A DNA stretch of 64,000 nucleotides from Candidatus Melainabacteria bacterium. GTDB lineage: Bacteria > Cyanobacteriota > Vampirovibrionia > Obscuribacterales > Obscuribacteraceae. The stretch spans positions 62,001-126,000 of the forward strand of contig RXJR01000023.1 in NCBI GenBank assembly GCA_003963305.1, given 5' to 3'. The stretch's first letter is position 1, and each line of letters opens with the position of its first letter. A program made the position numbers and the translations under genes. The notes below the pieces were generated by a model, which saw only the letters and a program-made list of their open reading frames with translations, did not search any database and was not told where the DNA came from. Shown in pieces: positions 9,139 to 18,745 of the stretch.

Positions 9139-10437
9139 ATGATCAAATGGTTCTTCCTGCTGCTGTTCCTCATCTTCGTCTACCACGTGCGCGAAGTATT
9201 TCCTCCCTTCATAGTCGGGGGAATCGTCGCTTATCTTCTCAATCCACTGGTTGCCTGGCTGTGCCGGAAAGTCGGCTGGATGAAACCGCCTATTGCCGTC
9301 GGTGTCATCTATTTCGGCGCGCTATTTACGGTTATCGCCCTGCTCGTAATTTTTGGACCACAGCTTGCCTCGGAATTTAAAGACATCTTCGACCAGCGCG
9401 AAGAGATGATTGGCAGCGTGCTCAATCAGATTTCCACGCAAACGCCGCTCAATTTCAACGTTCCGAAAGTAACTGCAGATGTAATGGCGAGTCTTGAGAA
9501 CGCTGGACGGCCGGCGGAGATAATGCATTTCGGCGGTGTTGTCTCCAAAAGCTTGCTTGCCATTTTGGTCTGCCTCGTATCCTCAATCTATTTGATTATT
9601 GATGGAGCCAGAGTCGGGAAATTCTTTCTGCGCTTCGTCCCGCACGAGCGCCGCAGCGCTGTCGTTGATCTTTCGTCACGCATGAACCTCATGTTGAGCA
9701 AGTACGTCAGCGGTCAGTTGATTCTAATTGTCATCATGTCGGGTGTTTCGTACTTCATCCTCACCTGCTTCGGTATCAAGTACGCCTTATTTATCGGCAT
9801 CTTCTGTGGTGTCATGGAAATAATACCTGTGCTGGGTCCGCTGCTTGGAATCGGTTTTGCCACTATTGTCGGGTGCACGCAACTACACTTCGATATTATT
9901 GCTCTCGGTATACCAGCGGCTCTCTTTCTCGCTCGCCAGATCGAAGACTACATCGTCGTTCCTAAAGTTATCGGTCATGCGGTCGAACTGCACCCGCTGG
10001 CAGTAATCTTTGCTGTGCTGGTAGGCGAACATATGGCAGGAGCGCTGGGCATGCTGATTGCCATTCCTGTTGCCGCATCTGTAAAACTGATTCTAGACTC
10101 CTCCTACCCGCTTGCTCCAGACGATCAAGTAGAACCAAAACAACACGGCGGCGCACTGGCCTGGCTCGTCGCAAAATACAAAGGCAACCCGCTCGACCGC
10201 AAACCGGAGCCGCCAAGCTCTGACGAGATTCAGCAAGAGGCTGCTGCTGATTGGGCACACACACGAAACGAAGTAACCAACGAAAAATTGGCAGAGCAAA
10301 TGATCGGTATGCAAGATGCAGAAGCGCATGAAATCAAAGAAGCAGCCCTGATCAAACTGGAAGAAAGAAAACAAAAAGCGGCCGAAGAAAAAGCTCGTAA
10401 AGCCGCGCTCTCAGAAGAGAACAAGATGCAGAGCTAA
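9139..10437 (+). CDS. AI-2E family transporter (PerM/YdiK-like) with charged C-terminal tail
   Basis: Polytopic membrane protein of 432 residues. The family pattern is clear: N-terminal pair of membrane segments (FIVGGIVAYLLNPLVAWL), a central soluble stretch, the KYVSGQ segment, and the late block E-I-I-P-V-L-G-P followed by R-Q-I-E-D-Y-I-V-V-P-K. Family members export small molecules or ions, and true AI-2 transport is shown for few, so substrate is unknown. The last ~95 residues are Lys/Glu/Ala-rich and probably form a cytoplasmic coiled coil, longer than in standard members. GAGGAAGGGG before the ATG is a good ribosome site. Confidence 0.88.
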   Translation: MIKWFFLLLFLIFVYHVREVFPPFIVGGIVAYLLNPLVAWLCRKVGWMKPPIAVGVIYFGALFTVIALLVIFGPQLASEFKDIFDQREEMIGSVLNQISTQTPLNFNVPKVTADVMASLENAGRPAEIMHFGGVVSKSLLAILVCLVSSIYLIIDGARVGKFFLRFVPHERRSAVVDLSSRMNLMLSKYVSGQLILIVIMSGVSYFILTCFGIKYALFIGIFCGVMEIIPVLGPLLGIGFATIVGCTQLHFDIIALGIPAALFLARQIEDYIVVPKVIGHAVELHPLAVIFAVLVGEHMAGALGMLIAIPVAASVKLILDSSYPLAPDDQVEPKQHGGALAWLVAKYKGNPLDRKPEPPSSDEIQQEAAADWAHTRNEVTNEKLAEQMIGMQDAEAHEIKEAALIKLEERKQKAAEEKARKAALSEENKMQS

Positions 10438-10475
10438 TTATGCTCGTGCTCACCCGGTTGATATCTTTCAGAACT

Positions 10476-11525
10476 TCACAGTCGATGCAACGATGAATTC
10501 ATCGAAATCGGCATCGGATCTACATTGTCTGTAGCGATAATCACTCCAATCAAACTGAAGTATGCCACCGCACCGCACATCAAGTGCACCGGCTTCAGCT
10601 GATTTGTTGAAATCAAACGCAAATAAATTAGCGCGGAAAATATTGCCACTATTCCCGAAGCAATAGCTTTGGGTTCAAGATCCCACGCCGTAAAGGCAAC
10701 TCCGAATGCGACCGGGAAACAGGCTTGAAAGACAAGCGCGCCTGTGATGTTTGCGAGCGCAAGCGTGTCTTTGCCGCTTCTAGCCCAGATGATCGAATTG
10801 ATTTTCTCAGGCAACTCAGTGGCAATCGGCGAAACAATAAGAGAAAGGAAGAGCGCCGAAAATCCAATGCCTTTCGCAATCGTTTCAATATGATCGACGA
10901 ACAAGGAAGCACCGCCGACGATACCAGCCAGCGCTATAAAAATCTGCGGAACGATCAGCCTGAGGCGTTTCGATTCCAGCTTGAGAACCTTTGCAAGATA
11001 CAGAGGCTCAGGTTCATCCCCCATTTCGGATTCACCTTTGATCGTCATATACACATATACAGGGTAGATGAGAAAAATGCCGGCAGCGACAAGCAGCCGC
11101 AAATTTCGATCAGGCCCCATGAACGAAGCGCCAAGAGCAAGACTATAGGCGATTATAAAGAAGCAGAGATCGCGGGTGAGCAAGCCGTTGTTTATCTTCA
11201 TCTCGCCCTTCCGTCGTCCGGTACGAGTGAAGACGAACATCGAAAGACCGCAGAGAGACAGCGTCAGAGTGCTCAGCATGAATGGGGCGCCGGCTATGGC
11301 GCCTATACCCACATCAGCCCCATGTTTGCCGCCGAACCAGAACACTGCCACTATCGGGATGAGCGTCTCCGGCAGAGCTGTGCCTACAGCCGCCAGAAGG
11401 CTGCCAACAACCCCTTCGCTCAGGCCCAGACGCTGTCCGAGCCACTCGACACCGTTGGTAAACAACTCCGCTGCTGCCACAATCAGCACCAGCGCTATAG
11501 CTAAAAGAGCATAATGTGCGAACAA
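10476..11525 (-). CDS. Sodium/calcium exchanger family (CaCA) membrane antiporter
   Basis: 349 residues with two inverted repeats of membrane helices. The alpha-repeat motifs are visible: GTALPET at 48-54 and S-P-I-A-T-E-L-P-E-K in the second half, whose glutamates bind the cation in known CaCA proteins. It probably exchanges Ca2+ (or another cation) for Na+ or H+ across the inner membrane. Length fits the bacterial YrbG/CAX group. The frame begins with TTG; the only nearby ATG is out of frame, and GGAG lies about 12 bases upstream, so the start is likely but not certain. Single gene, convergent with the AI-2E family gene. Confidence 0.88.
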   Translation of the reverse strand: MFAHYALLAIALVLIVAAAELFTNGVEWLGQRLGLSEGVVGSLLAAVGTALPETLIPIVAVFWFGGKHGADVGIGAIAGAPFMLSTLTLSLCGLSMFVFTRTGRRKGEMKINNGLLTRDLCFFIIAYSLALGASFMGPDRNLRLLVAAGIFLIYPVYVYMTIKGESEMGDEPEPLYLAKVLKLESKRLRLIVPQIFIALAGIVGGASLFVDHIETIAKGIGFSALFLSLIVSPIATELPEKINSIIWARSGKDTLALANITGALVFQACFPVAFGVAFTAWDLEPKAIASGIVAIFSALIYLRLISTNQLKPVHLMCGAVAYFSLIGVIIATDNVDPMPISMNSSLHRL

Positions 11526-11649
11526 GTTTTATTGGGTCTCCGAAGTTCGCACGTCTGTAGCAAGTTTCATAGATTTTACATCCGTGCTACATACAAAGCA
11601 TACGTGCAATACTAATCCTTGCCGAACTGCAATAGCAAGAGAGAATCAG

Positions 11650-11934
11650 ATGATAACCGTCGCAAATGTCGAGCATGTCGCCAAACTAGCCCGCCTGAGC
11701 CTTTCTGAAGATGAGAAGAAGCTTTATACAGAGCAACTTGGCAAAATCATCGGTTTCTTTGCAGAATTAAATGCAATTGATACAACCGGGGTGGAACCCA
11801 TGTCTCATGCGCTCTCCGTCACAAATGTAATGAGAGAAGATGAAGTGGAGACTCCTCCAGGGCACGAAATCCTTCTAAAGACTGCGCCAGCAAGGGATGA
11901 CGGATTCTTCCGCGTTCCCAAAATCGGCGAATAA
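11650..11934 (+). CDS. gatC: Asp-tRNA(Asn)/Glu-tRNA(Gln) amidotransferase subunit C
   Basis: Small subunit (94 residues) of the GatCAB amidotransferase, which stabilises GatA on GatB while mischarged Asp-tRNA(Asn) or Glu-tRNA(Gln) is amidated. The family pattern is complete: VEHVAKLARLSLSEDE, then L-x-x-I-D-T-x-G-V-E-P-M-S, and M-R-E-D-E-V ahead of the C-terminal F-R-V-P-K. I chose the ATG at 11650 because GAGAGAA precedes it; the frame extends further upstream without support. gatA and gatB are not in the window. A glutaminyl-tRNA synthetase gene is present at 25.6 kb, so in this organism GatCAB may mainly serve Asn-tRNA. Confidence 0.95.
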   Translation: MITVANVEHVAKLARLSLSEDEKKLYTEQLGKIIGFFAELNAIDTTGVEPMSHALSVTNVMREDEVETPPGHEILLKTAPARDDGFFRVPKIGE

Positions 11935-12111
11935 ATACTCGATCGATATTCAGACTAACGCAAATTTATCGATGCCAACGGCGATCCTTAGACGCTGTTG
12001 ATACTTGAGCCATGCTCGATCTTCGCGGGAATAGCTTATAGTAATCCTAGGACAGCTCTGAGCAAGAAAGCTGCTCGGCTATCATTTGGGATCTGCAAGA
12101 CAGGAGGCAAT

Positions 12112-13797
12112 ATGAACACCAGGTATGTATTCGTTACCGGTGGGGTCGTCTCTTCATTGGGGAAGGGCATTATTGCTGCCTCTCTGGGGCGGTTGCTCAG
12201 AGCCAGGAACATTTCGACGACGATTGTCAAGCTGGACCCTTATCTCAACGTCGACCCGGGCACGATGAGCCCATACCAGCACGGTGAGGTCTTCGTAACA
12301 GAAGACGGTGCCGAGACAGACCTCGACCTGGGCCATTACGAGCGCTTCATCGACGTCGACCTCAGTCGCATGAACAATGTCACAGCCGGCTACATCTATA
12401 AGAGCGTTCTTGAGAAAGAACGCCGTGGCGACTACCTGGGCGGCACAGTCCAGATGATTCCGCATGTCTCCAACGAAATCAAAAACTTCTTGCGAAAGGC
12501 GGCAAGCACATCTCTGGCTGAAGTTGTAATCGTCGAAGTAGGCGGAACGGTGGGCGACATCGAAAGTCTGATCTTCCTCGAAGCAATTCGCCAGATGCGA
12601 AAAGATATAGGTCGCGACAACGTTTGCTATATCCACGTCACTATGATTCCAAACTTGCGCACAACCGACGAGTTGAAGACCAAGCCGACTCAGCACAGCG
12701 TGGAAACATTGAGAGCACGGGGTATTCAGCCAGACATCCTGGTCTGTCGAACTGAAAGAAACATTCCGCCGGCAATCAAAGACAAACTGGCGCTCTTTAC
12801 CGACGTCGACTTGAATGCTGTGATTCAGTGTCGCGATGTTCAACATCTCTATGAAGTGCCACTGTTGATGGAACAGGAGGGACTGGCAGAGCGTGTGCTA
12901 GAGCGTGTTCACCTGCAAAACAACCCGCCTGACCTGGTTGAGTGGAAGCAGCTAGTAGACCGCGTCAAGCGTCCGACTAAGACTGTGACAGTAGCGATCG
13001 TAGGCAAGTACGTTATGTTGTCTGACGCCTACATCTCGGTTGTCGAATCTCTCAAACATGCTGGAGCCAAACTGGGCGCGGCAGTGAATATCAAATGGGT
13101 ACTGTCCGAAGACGTCGAAAAAAACGGAGCCCATGAATATTTGATGGGCGTCGACGGTGTGCTCGTGCCCGGTGGCTTCGGCGACCGAGGCATAGAAGGC
13201 AAGATACTTGCCGGACAATACGCGCGTGAACGCAAGATTCCTTATCTTGGTCTATGCCTCGGAATGCAAACGGCAGTAATTGAATTTGCTCGCAACGTAG
13301 CAAATATGGCTAGCGCAAATTCGACAGAGTTTGATCCAGCCAGTAAGTATCCGGTTATCGACTTGATGCCGGACCAGCACAATGTGACACTCAAGGGCGG
13401 CACGATGCGCCTGGGCAGATATCCATGCCACCTCAAGTCAGGAACGAAAGCGGCTGCGGTTTACGGTTCAGAACTCATACACGAGCGTCATCGTCATCGC
13501 TACGAAGTCAACAATTCACTGCGAGATCAACTCTCGAAATCAGGAATGATCTTCTCGGGTCTCTCTCCCGATGAGAAATTGGTCGAGATGATTGAACTGC
13601 CGGATCACCCCTACTTTGTCGCTTGCCAGTTCCACCCGGAACTCAAGTCAAGACCGGACAAAGCTCATCCGCTATTTGTCGGATTGGTTGACGCAATGAT
13701 CAAGAAGCACGAATTGGATGCACCGCCTGCGGTGAACGATAAAGGCGAAGATAAAATCGTTAAAGGCAAAGCTTCCGCAGTTCATCAACACAACTAG
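12112..13797 (+). CDS. pyrG: CTP synthase
   Basis: Makes CTP from UTP, ATP and glutamine in the cytoplasm, the last step of pyrimidine nucleotide synthesis. The synthetase domain begins with the P-loop-like [13 protein letters not shown] and has GTVGDIES and the [11 protein letters not shown] block. The class I glutaminase domain has the nucleophile C382 (GLCLGMQ) and H508-x-E510 (FHPEL). The ATG at 12112 is preceded by AGGAGG, so the 38 in-frame codons upstream are left out. It has 561 residues with a ~20-residue polar C-terminal tail beyond the usual end. The last 38 bases overlap the convergent DUF1643 gene. Confidence 0.97.
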   Translation: MNTRYVFVTGGVVSSLGKGIIAASLGRLLRARNISTTIVKLDPYLNVDPGTMSPYQHGEVFVTEDGAETDLDLGHYERFIDVDLSRMNNVTAGYIYKSVLEKERRGDYLGGTVQMIPHVSNEIKNFLRKAASTSLAEVVIVEVGGTVGDIESLIFLEAIRQMRKDIGRDNVCYIHVTMIPNLRTTDELKTKPTQHSVETLRARGIQPDILVCRTERNIPPAIKDKLALFTDVDLNAVIQCRDVQHLYEVPLLMEQEGLAERVLERVHLQNNPPDLVEWKQLVDRVKRPTKTVTVAIVGKYVMLSDAYISVVESLKHAGAKLGAAVNIKWVLSEDVEKNGAHEYLMGVDGVLVPGGFGDRGIEGKILAGQYARERKIPYLGLCLGMQTAVIEFARNVANMASANSTEFDPASKYPVIDLMPDQHNVTLKGGTMRLGRYPCHLKSGTKAAAVYGSELIHERHRHRYEVNNSLRDQLSKSGMIFSGLSPDEKLVEMIELPDHPYFVACQFHPELKSRPDKAHPLFVGLVDAMIKKHELDAPPAVNDKGEDKIVKGKASAVHQHN

Positions 13798-14278
13798 AAT
13801 AGGGTCTTAAAATCCGGTCAGTCGGCGTATAGAGCGGATGCCGTGGTTGAGCCCTTTTAGTAGCGCCAAGACAAAGCAGTTTCTGGTCGTAGCCCGATAT
13901 CAGATCCAGCACCTCAGCGCTTCGCCCCAAAAGCTCGCCATGGTTGCCCCAGGCAAGAATGACTTGTTCTGCAGACGATACGGATTCCAAAATATACTCG
14001 TCGTTTAATTTACCAACAGGATCTCTGGCTTGCCGCAACTCTTTCGGATAAGTGGCGCAAAGGGCAAAAAGGTTGACGACCTCAAGTGAACCGAATCCAA
14101 ACCTTGTTGCCATGCCGATACAAGTGCGAATGGTCTGATCATTCTTTTCGGCATCAGCTTTACTGGGATTCAACATCAAAAACACAACTTGCGGTTTTTG
14201 TTTGTCCCACTTGCGCCACAACTTGTAGCGATATCTTCTGGTTCGATTGAATATAGCCCCGCTCTCCAACTCAGGCAT
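13760..14278 (-). CDS. DUF1643 domain protein
   Basis: A 172-residue protein matching DUF1643: R-Y-R-Y-x-L-W near the start, then [14 protein letters not shown]-x-T-I-R-T-C, V-V-N-L-F-A-L and I-L-A-W-G-N-H-G. The family has no established biochemical role; the mix of Asn, Asp and His motifs suggests an enzyme. The ATG follows the corA stop codon by two bases and uses GGAG inside the corA end as its ribosome site, so the two genes are probably translated together. The 3' end overlaps pyrG by 38 bases tail to tail. Confidence 0.85.
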   Translation of the reverse strand: MPELESGAIFNRTRRYRYKLWRKWDKQKPQVVFLMLNPSKADAEKNDQTIRTCIGMATRFGFGSLEVVNLFALCATYPKELRQARDPVGKLNDEYILESVSSAEQVILAWGNHGELLGRSAEVLDLISGYDQKLLCLGATKRAQPRHPLYTPTDRILRPYSSCVDELRKLCL

Positions 14279-14280
14279 GG

Positions 14281-15462
14281 CTATTTCTCCGGGGGTGATT
14301 GGCGCTCGAGTGAATTTTGACGCAGCAAGCTGTGCAATTCTTTCTCCGATTGAAAGGGCGTTTCTCCAAGCCACCCTTTCATCCACATAATCAAAAGTGT
14401 TATCAGAGCGATTATCAGCATGAGCAATAGTGCATAAGGATAACCAAAATACCATCGCAATTCAGGCATATTGAATGGCGAAGCAGTATTATCAAAATTC
14501 ATACCATAGATACCCGCCACCAGTGTCGGTGGCACACACAGAGTGGTGATAATAGTCAGAACCTTCATTACTTCATTCATACGATTACTGATGCTGGAGA
14601 GATAAACGTCCTGCAAATCAGCGCTCAGTTCACGATAGGTTTCAATGAAATCAAGAATTTGCACTGCATGATCGTAGCAATCGCGCAAATGAATCAATGT
14701 TTCCTTATGAAATGCGTCAGGCGTATCTCGCAATAGGCTGTTGACGGCTTCGCGCAGCGGCCATATGGACCGCCGCAGAAAGAGCAGGTCCCGCTTGATC
14801 TTGTGAATCTTACCAATTACTGCACGCGAAGGTTTCTCAATGATCAACTCTTCCAGATCCTCCAGAGAATCTCCGTAATTTTCAAGGATGGGGAAATAGT
14901 TATCGATAACTGTATCCAGAAGAGAATAGGCGAGATAGTCCGGACCAGACACTCGCAATTTACCGGTGCCTTTGCGAATGCGCTCGCGGGCTGGGTCCAT
15001 GCAGTCAATCGGCCCGTCCTGAAAAGTAACGACGAAATTTTTTCCCAGGAAAATGTTGAGCTGCTCGACTTTGATTTCATCATCTTCCCACTTCAACATA
15101 TGCGCGACTATATAAAACTGAGCGTCATATGTCTCGACCTTAGCGCGCTGATGGAAAGTCATCACATCTTCGAGCGCGAGGTTATGGATATTGAAAAAGT
15201 GTCCGAACTCCTTGATCACAGAGGCATCACCGAGCCCATCCACATTGACCCAGGTAACCGGATATTTGTTCAAAAGCGGCTCGAGTTCGCCCACAGTGGT
15301 GATCTCTTTCTCGACCAGCTCATTTGGTCCATAAGCGATCACCGTAATCACCGGATGCGGTGCATCCTTTTTTGCTTCAACACTGCCTGGCAGAGTATTT
15401 ATTGCATAAGAGGCTAACTGCTGATGCAGTCTGTCTTTACGACTTTTTCGAGAACGGCTCAT
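14281..15462 (-). CDS. corA: Magnesium/cobalt transporter CorA
   Basis: Divalent-cation channel of the inner membrane, forming a pentamer in known members. The large cytoplasmic N-terminal domain is followed by the invariant YGMNF motif (319-323) at the end of the first membrane helix, and a second helix (about 343-362) with the M-P-E-L loop between. The long basic N-terminus (MSRSRKSRKD) and 393-residue length resemble the CorA type found in cyanobacteria and thermophiles. The start is the internal ATG at 15462; the frame continues upstream but without a ribosome site. Coupled to the DUF1643 gene downstream. No M-box or other Mg sensor is visible ahead of it. Confidence 0.92.
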   Translation of the reverse strand: MSRSRKSRKDRLHQQLASYAINTLPGSVEAKKDAPHPVITVIAYGPNELVEKEITTVGELEPLLNKYPVTWVNVDGLGDASVIKEFGHFFNIHNLALEDVMTFHQRAKVETYDAQFYIVAHMLKWEDDEIKVEQLNIFLGKNFVVTFQDGPIDCMDPARERIRKGTGKLRVSGPDYLAYSLLDTVIDNYFPILENYGDSLEDLEELIIEKPSRAVIGKIHKIKRDLLFLRRSIWPLREAVNSLLRDTPDAFHKETLIHLRDCYDHAVQILDFIETYRELSADLQDVYLSSISNRMNEVMKVLTIITTLCVPPTLVAGIYGMNFDNTASPFNMPELRWYFGYPYALLLMLIIALITLLIMWMKGWLGETPFQSEKELHSLLRQNSLERQSPPEK

Positions 15463-15612
15463 GGATGACCTGTCTAGCGAGTGCCCGCAAGTAAGATACA
15501 TTGTCAAAGGCAGGCGCGCAACGGCTTCATTACCAAATTCGCATATACTTCCGCGTGACAAGCCGCCCAATGTATAATAGATTGTTGATAATTTCCTTGA
15601 GCTGGGCGTGAG

Positions 15613-16254
15613 ATGCGGGTTTTAGCCACTCTTCTGATTAGCACAGCAACTGTATTAACTTACAGCTGCCGATTGGTGCTGGCTGAGAATGAAGATGTCC
15701 AGGAGTGGCAGGCTCAGATAGCAGCGGGTAAATATGCCGGTCTCGAAAAACAAATTGAGGCAGCCCGGCAAAGCGCTTTAGAGAAAAGTGATTACGTTCG
15801 AGTCAGCGCCATCGAAGAATTGCAAAACGACATAAAACGCCGCAAGGCAGCAGCCAGCGGAGCTAAAGTCGACAACGCCGCCACCATGAATGAAGCGATC
15901 CGCATGCAGATGTTGCTGCTGCAAACAATGGTTGAGAAATTTGCAAAAAAGCATAATGGGAAATATCCGGTTGCTTTGAACGCGGAGTTCCAGAGCTACT
16001 TCCCAATGATTACAATCAACAAATCAACTTCGACAGCCCCCTTCTATAACCCATTTACAAAGAAACAGGAATGGTTTGTCATCAAGCCACTGACAAAACT
16101 AGACGAAGCTGGTGAAGAAGAAACATTACCGAAGGGGCAAATAGTTTACTGCCCGATCAAGAATGGAGCTTCTTATGCCATCATTGCCGGGGGCGCTGAC
16201 GGAAAGTTGATTCACAACAAAGATGGTCAGAACTTGATCATGACAAAGAAGTGA
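15613..16254 (+). CDS. Secreted hypothetical protein, pseudopilin-like tail
   Basis: 213 residues; I do not recognise the family with confidence. An N-terminal signal peptide (hydrophobic 3-23, cleavage near V-L-A-E) leads to an Ala/Glu/Lys-rich helical region (about 25-90). The segment A-I-R-M-Q-M-L-L-L-Q-T-M-V-E-K-F-A followed by H-N-G-K-Y-P and a small G-A-S-Y-A-I-I-A-G-G-A-D-G-K end resembles the globular part of pseudopilins, without a type IV prepilin leader. Likely periplasmic or cell-surface. It is the first gene of a tight group with a TPR protein and phosphate acetyltransferase. Confidence 0.75.
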   Translation: MRVLATLLISTATVLTYSCRLVLAENEDVQEWQAQIAAGKYAGLEKQIEAARQSALEKSDYVRVSAIEELQNDIKRRKAAASGAKVDNAATMNEAIRMQMLLLQTMVEKFAKKHNGKYPVALNAEFQSYFPMITINKSTSTAPFYNPFTKKQEWFVIKPLTKLDEAGEEETLPKGQIVYCPIKNGASYAIIAGGADGKLIHNKDGQNLIMTKK

Positions 16255-16273
16255 ACGCCACGAGGACAAGAGC

Positions 16274-16990
16274 TTGGCGCTAAAATCACTGGGCAAAATA
16301 TTACTTCTAGCACTGATAAGCATTAACCTTTTTGCCGGAGCATCGCACGCCGAGGGATTCCCCGGCAAAGGCGACGAAGACGCCTGGAGCGATGCGCTTC
16401 CATACTACAATCGAGGCAATCGCTACCTGCAGAAAGAGCAATATCAGCAGGCACTCGAAGACTTCAAGGTGGCGGTTGGCAAATACACGTTCGACCCGGA
16501 CTTCTATACCAATCTCGGTGTCGCCTACAGAAAAGTAGGTGACTACGCCAATGCGGAGGACGCGTACAAAAAATCACTGGCGCTAAACGACAAAGACTGG
16601 ATGCCCTGGAACGATCTCGCAAACGTCTACCTGAAGCAAGACAAGCTGAAAGAGACAGTCGCCACCTTTCAACGAGCACTCAAGTGCAATCCGCCCGCCA
16701 AAGACCGTGCTGCAATCGAACAAGACATCAAAGATATCAACAAGATATTGAGAATGCAGGCGCCACCACCCAAAGTAGCAAACACGGCAACGAAAACCAA
16801 GCAACAATCTCAAGCTCCCGCACAAGAACAATCACGCTCTCAATCTTCCAAACAATCGGCACAACATTCGCAGCCACTGTCAAAGACCGCGTCTCAGCCC
16901 CAGTCGCAGGAAGGGGCGCAGAGTAAGCCCTCTGACAAAAAGGAAATGAAAGGAAGCGGCTGGGACTACGTCTATGGCGGCAAAAACTAG
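16274..16990 (+). CDS. Secreted TPR protein with Gln/Ser-rich tail
   Basis: Begins at TTG with GAGGACA upstream. A signal peptide (residues 1-26, cleaved near S-H-A-E) leads to about three tetratricopeptide repeats (about 40-150: Y-Y-N-R-G-N-R-Y-L, F-Y-T-N-L-G-V-A-Y, W-N-D-L-A-N-V-Y). TPRs normally bind protein partners, so a scaffold role in the periplasm is probable. The last 80 residues are Gln/Ser/Lys-rich and likely unstructured, ending in S-G-W-D-Y-V-Y-G-G-K. Nineteen bases follow the previous gene and three bases precede phosphate acetyltransferase, so the three are probably co-transcribed. Confidence 0.82.
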   Translation: MALKSLGKILLLALISINLFAGASHAEGFPGKGDEDAWSDALPYYNRGNRYLQKEQYQQALEDFKVAVGKYTFDPDFYTNLGVAYRKVGDYANAEDAYKKSLALNDKDWMPWNDLANVYLKQDKLKETVATFQRALKCNPPAKDRAAIEQDIKDINKILRMQAPPPKVANTATKTKQQSQAPAQEQSRSQSSKQSAQHSQPLSKTASQPQSQEGAQSKPSDKKEMKGSGWDYVYGGKN

Positions 16991-16993
16991 TCC

Positions 16994-17971
16994 ATGTTTC
17001 TCGACTCGATGAAAAATTTAGTGCGCGGGCTGGGCGAAAGAATCGTCTATCCAGAAGGCGCAGAAGAACGCGCGATCAGAGCCGCTGAGCTTTTGCGCAG
17101 AGAGAATTTCGCCATTCCAATTCTACTTGGCAAGAAAGCAGATGTCGAAGGAAAAGCGGCATCATTGGATATTGACCTTACCGAAATTGAAGTTATCGAT
17201 CCGCAAGCACAAAACAACCTTAGCGAGTTTGCTGAGACTTATTACGAACTGCGCAAACACAAAGGAGTAACGCCGGAACAGGCGTTGCTCAAAATAAAAT
17301 TGCCGCACTACTACGGCGCCATGATGGTTCGTAAAGGCGAGGCTGACGGAATGGTCTCCGGTCTTAACAGCGAAACCAAACCGTTCATTCCCGCGTTTGA
17401 AATCATCCAGCTCAAGAAGGGGTTCAGAAGAGCATCCTCGCTTTTCGTGCTGGAGTGGCCGGAACGCTTGTTGTTTTTTGCGGATTGTTCGGTCAACATC
17501 GATCCTGATGCAGAAACGCTTGCAGACATTGCTCACGCCACCGCACAAACAGTGCAGTCATTTGGCTACGAACCGCGCATCGCCTTTCTGTCTTTTTCCA
17601 CTCGAGACAGCGCCAAAAGCCCACTTGTAGACAAAGTCAAAGAAGCCACGCGACTGGCAAAACAGCTTTGTCCGGGCACCGTGCTGGATGGCGAAGTACA
17701 ATTTGACGCGGCGCTCCTGCCCGAAGTTGCGAAGAAAAAGGCACCCGACAGCCCGTTCATAGAAGCAGGTGCAAACGTTTTTATCTTCCCAAATCTTGAT
17801 TGCGGCAATATCGCCTACAAAATCACAGAACGCCTTGGTCGCGCCACAGCCACCGGACCGATTTTACAGGGGCTCAATCATCCGATTAATGACGTATCTC
17901 GTGGATGTTCGTACGAGGATTTTGCCAACGTAGGCATTCTCACAGCAGCACTGGCGCGAATGCAAAAGTGA
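16994..17971 (+). CDS. pta: Phosphate acetyl/butyryltransferase family protein, probably Pta
   Basis: Interconverts acetyl-CoA and acetyl phosphate. At 325 residues it has the size of the catalytic domain of bacterial Pta without the N-terminal DRTGG extension. Conserved parts include R-I-V-Y-P-E-G-A-E-E-R near the start, A-D-G-M-V-S-G-L and the C-terminal N-V-F-I-F-P-N-L-D-C-G-N-I-A-Y-K block with G-P-I-L-Q-G-L-N-x-P-x-N-D-x-S-R-G. No acetate kinase gene is next to it. It is the last gene of the group beginning at 15613, and a small hairpin with a T-run overlaps its stop codon. A phosphate butyryltransferase role is less likely but not excluded. Confidence 0.9.
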   Translation: MFLDSMKNLVRGLGERIVYPEGAEERAIRAAELLRRENFAIPILLGKKADVEGKAASLDIDLTEIEVIDPQAQNNLSEFAETYYELRKHKGVTPEQALLKIKLPHYYGAMMVRKGEADGMVSGLNSETKPFIPAFEIIQLKKGFRRASSLFVLEWPERLLFFADCSVNIDPDAETLADIAHATAQTVQSFGYEPRIAFLSFSTRDSAKSPLVDKVKEATRLAKQLCPGTVLDGEVQFDAALLPEVAKKKAPDSPFIEAGANVFIFPNLDCGNIAYKITERLGRATATGPILQGLNHPINDVSRGCSYEDFANVGILTAALARMQK

Positions 17972-17990
17972 GCAGGCTTAGCTGCTTTTC
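17971..17990 (+). terminator. Possible Rho-independent terminator after pta
   Basis: AGCAG and CTGCT form a five-base-pair stem with the loop GCTTAG, directly followed by TTTC and preceded by AAAA. It starts at the pta stop codon. The stem is short, so confidence is modest. Confidence 0.4.
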
Positions 17991-18055
17991 TGCACGGATT
18001 TGGGGATTGGGAAACATTTTTTGACAGATTTATTCAACAGATTTCTGAAACGACT

Positions 18056-18093
18056 TTGTGGAATAAATTTGTGGAATAAAATGATGGAATAAA
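18056..18093. repeat. Three copies of a 12-bp TGGAATAAA repeat
   Basis: TTGTGGAATAAA occurs at 18056-18067 and 18069-18080, and TGATGGAATAAA at 18082-18093, a 13-bp period. It lies between pta and the thioredoxin gene. It could be a regulator site or a slippage repeat; nothing in the sequence decides this. Confidence 0.6.
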
Positions 18094-18139
18094 GTGTGAA
18101 ACAACTGTAAGAGGAACCGCGAGAGGCCCGCAGTAAACC

Positions 18140-18673
18140 ATGAATTCACTTGAAGCAACCAATAAACTTTGTGCCTACTGCAACCAGTACGATTTCACCG
18201 ATTTCAGTACTTGCCGGTATTGCGGCAACAAATACGGGACGGTTCCACCGCCGCCACCGAAGACCTACCTGACAGAAAAAACGCTGGCGGTCTGTGCAGC
18301 GGCAATTATCATGTTTGGCGTGGTCCATCATCAACGAAGCAAAGCAGAGTCAGTTCGTAAAACGACGCTAACTGAAATCAAACGAGAGATCACTTCTTCG
18401 CGCAGACCACGCGTGCTCGAGTTCGGTGCAGAGTGGTGTGGAGCCTGCAAAGCCTATGGACCGACGATTGAAGCAGCAAGAGCCAGATTTCCAGACATTG
18501 ATTTTGTGAGATATGACATCGACAACGCAAACACCGCCGAACTGGCTCAAGGTCTGGGCGTAAGTGCTATTCCAGTTACTTGCTTTTTCGACCGGCAGGG
18601 TCAGCTAACGGCTCAAGAAGTTGGCTGTATACCCGACGACGAACTTAATTCCAGGCTTAAATCGATTTTGTAA
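18140..18673 (+). CDS. Membrane-anchored thioredoxin with N-terminal zinc ribbon
   Basis: 177 residues in three parts. Residues 11-28 hold two Cys-x2-Cys pairs (C11, C14, C25, C28) like a zinc ribbon. A Pro run (36-40) and one membrane helix (about 48-63) follow. A thioredoxin fold (about 88-177) then has the active site WCGAC (C100, C103) and the cis-proline in S-A-I-P-V. By orientation rules the two ends would lie on opposite sides of the membrane, so the zinc ribbon is probably cytoplasmic and the thioredoxin periplasmic. That arrangement is inference. No partner gene is adjacent. Unusual combination; see findings. Confidence 0.85.
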   Translation: MNSLEATNKLCAYCNQYDFTDFSTCRYCGNKYGTVPPPPPKTYLTEKTLAVCAAAIIMFGVVHHQRSKAESVRKTTLTEIKREITSSRRPRVLEFGAEWCGACKAYGPTIEAARARFPDIDFVRYDIDNANTAELAQGLGVSAIPVTCFFDRQGQLTAQEVGCIPDDELNSRLKSIL

Positions 18674-18745
18674 GTTCAAACCTGGAGGTTACAGCACCAG
18701 AATTTTCCGCTGTTCCAGAACATCAGGGTATTGCGGAACACCAGA

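Noticed and set aside
10725-11504. 259-codon plus-strand frame opposite the exchanger gene
   Set aside because: Fully antisense to a well-conserved membrane protein; composition is that of a shadow frame (many Arg, Ser, Gln).
11998-12111. Upstream extension of pyrG
   Set aside because: The 38 extra codons have no ribosome site and no CTP synthase similarity; AGGAGG marks the later ATG.
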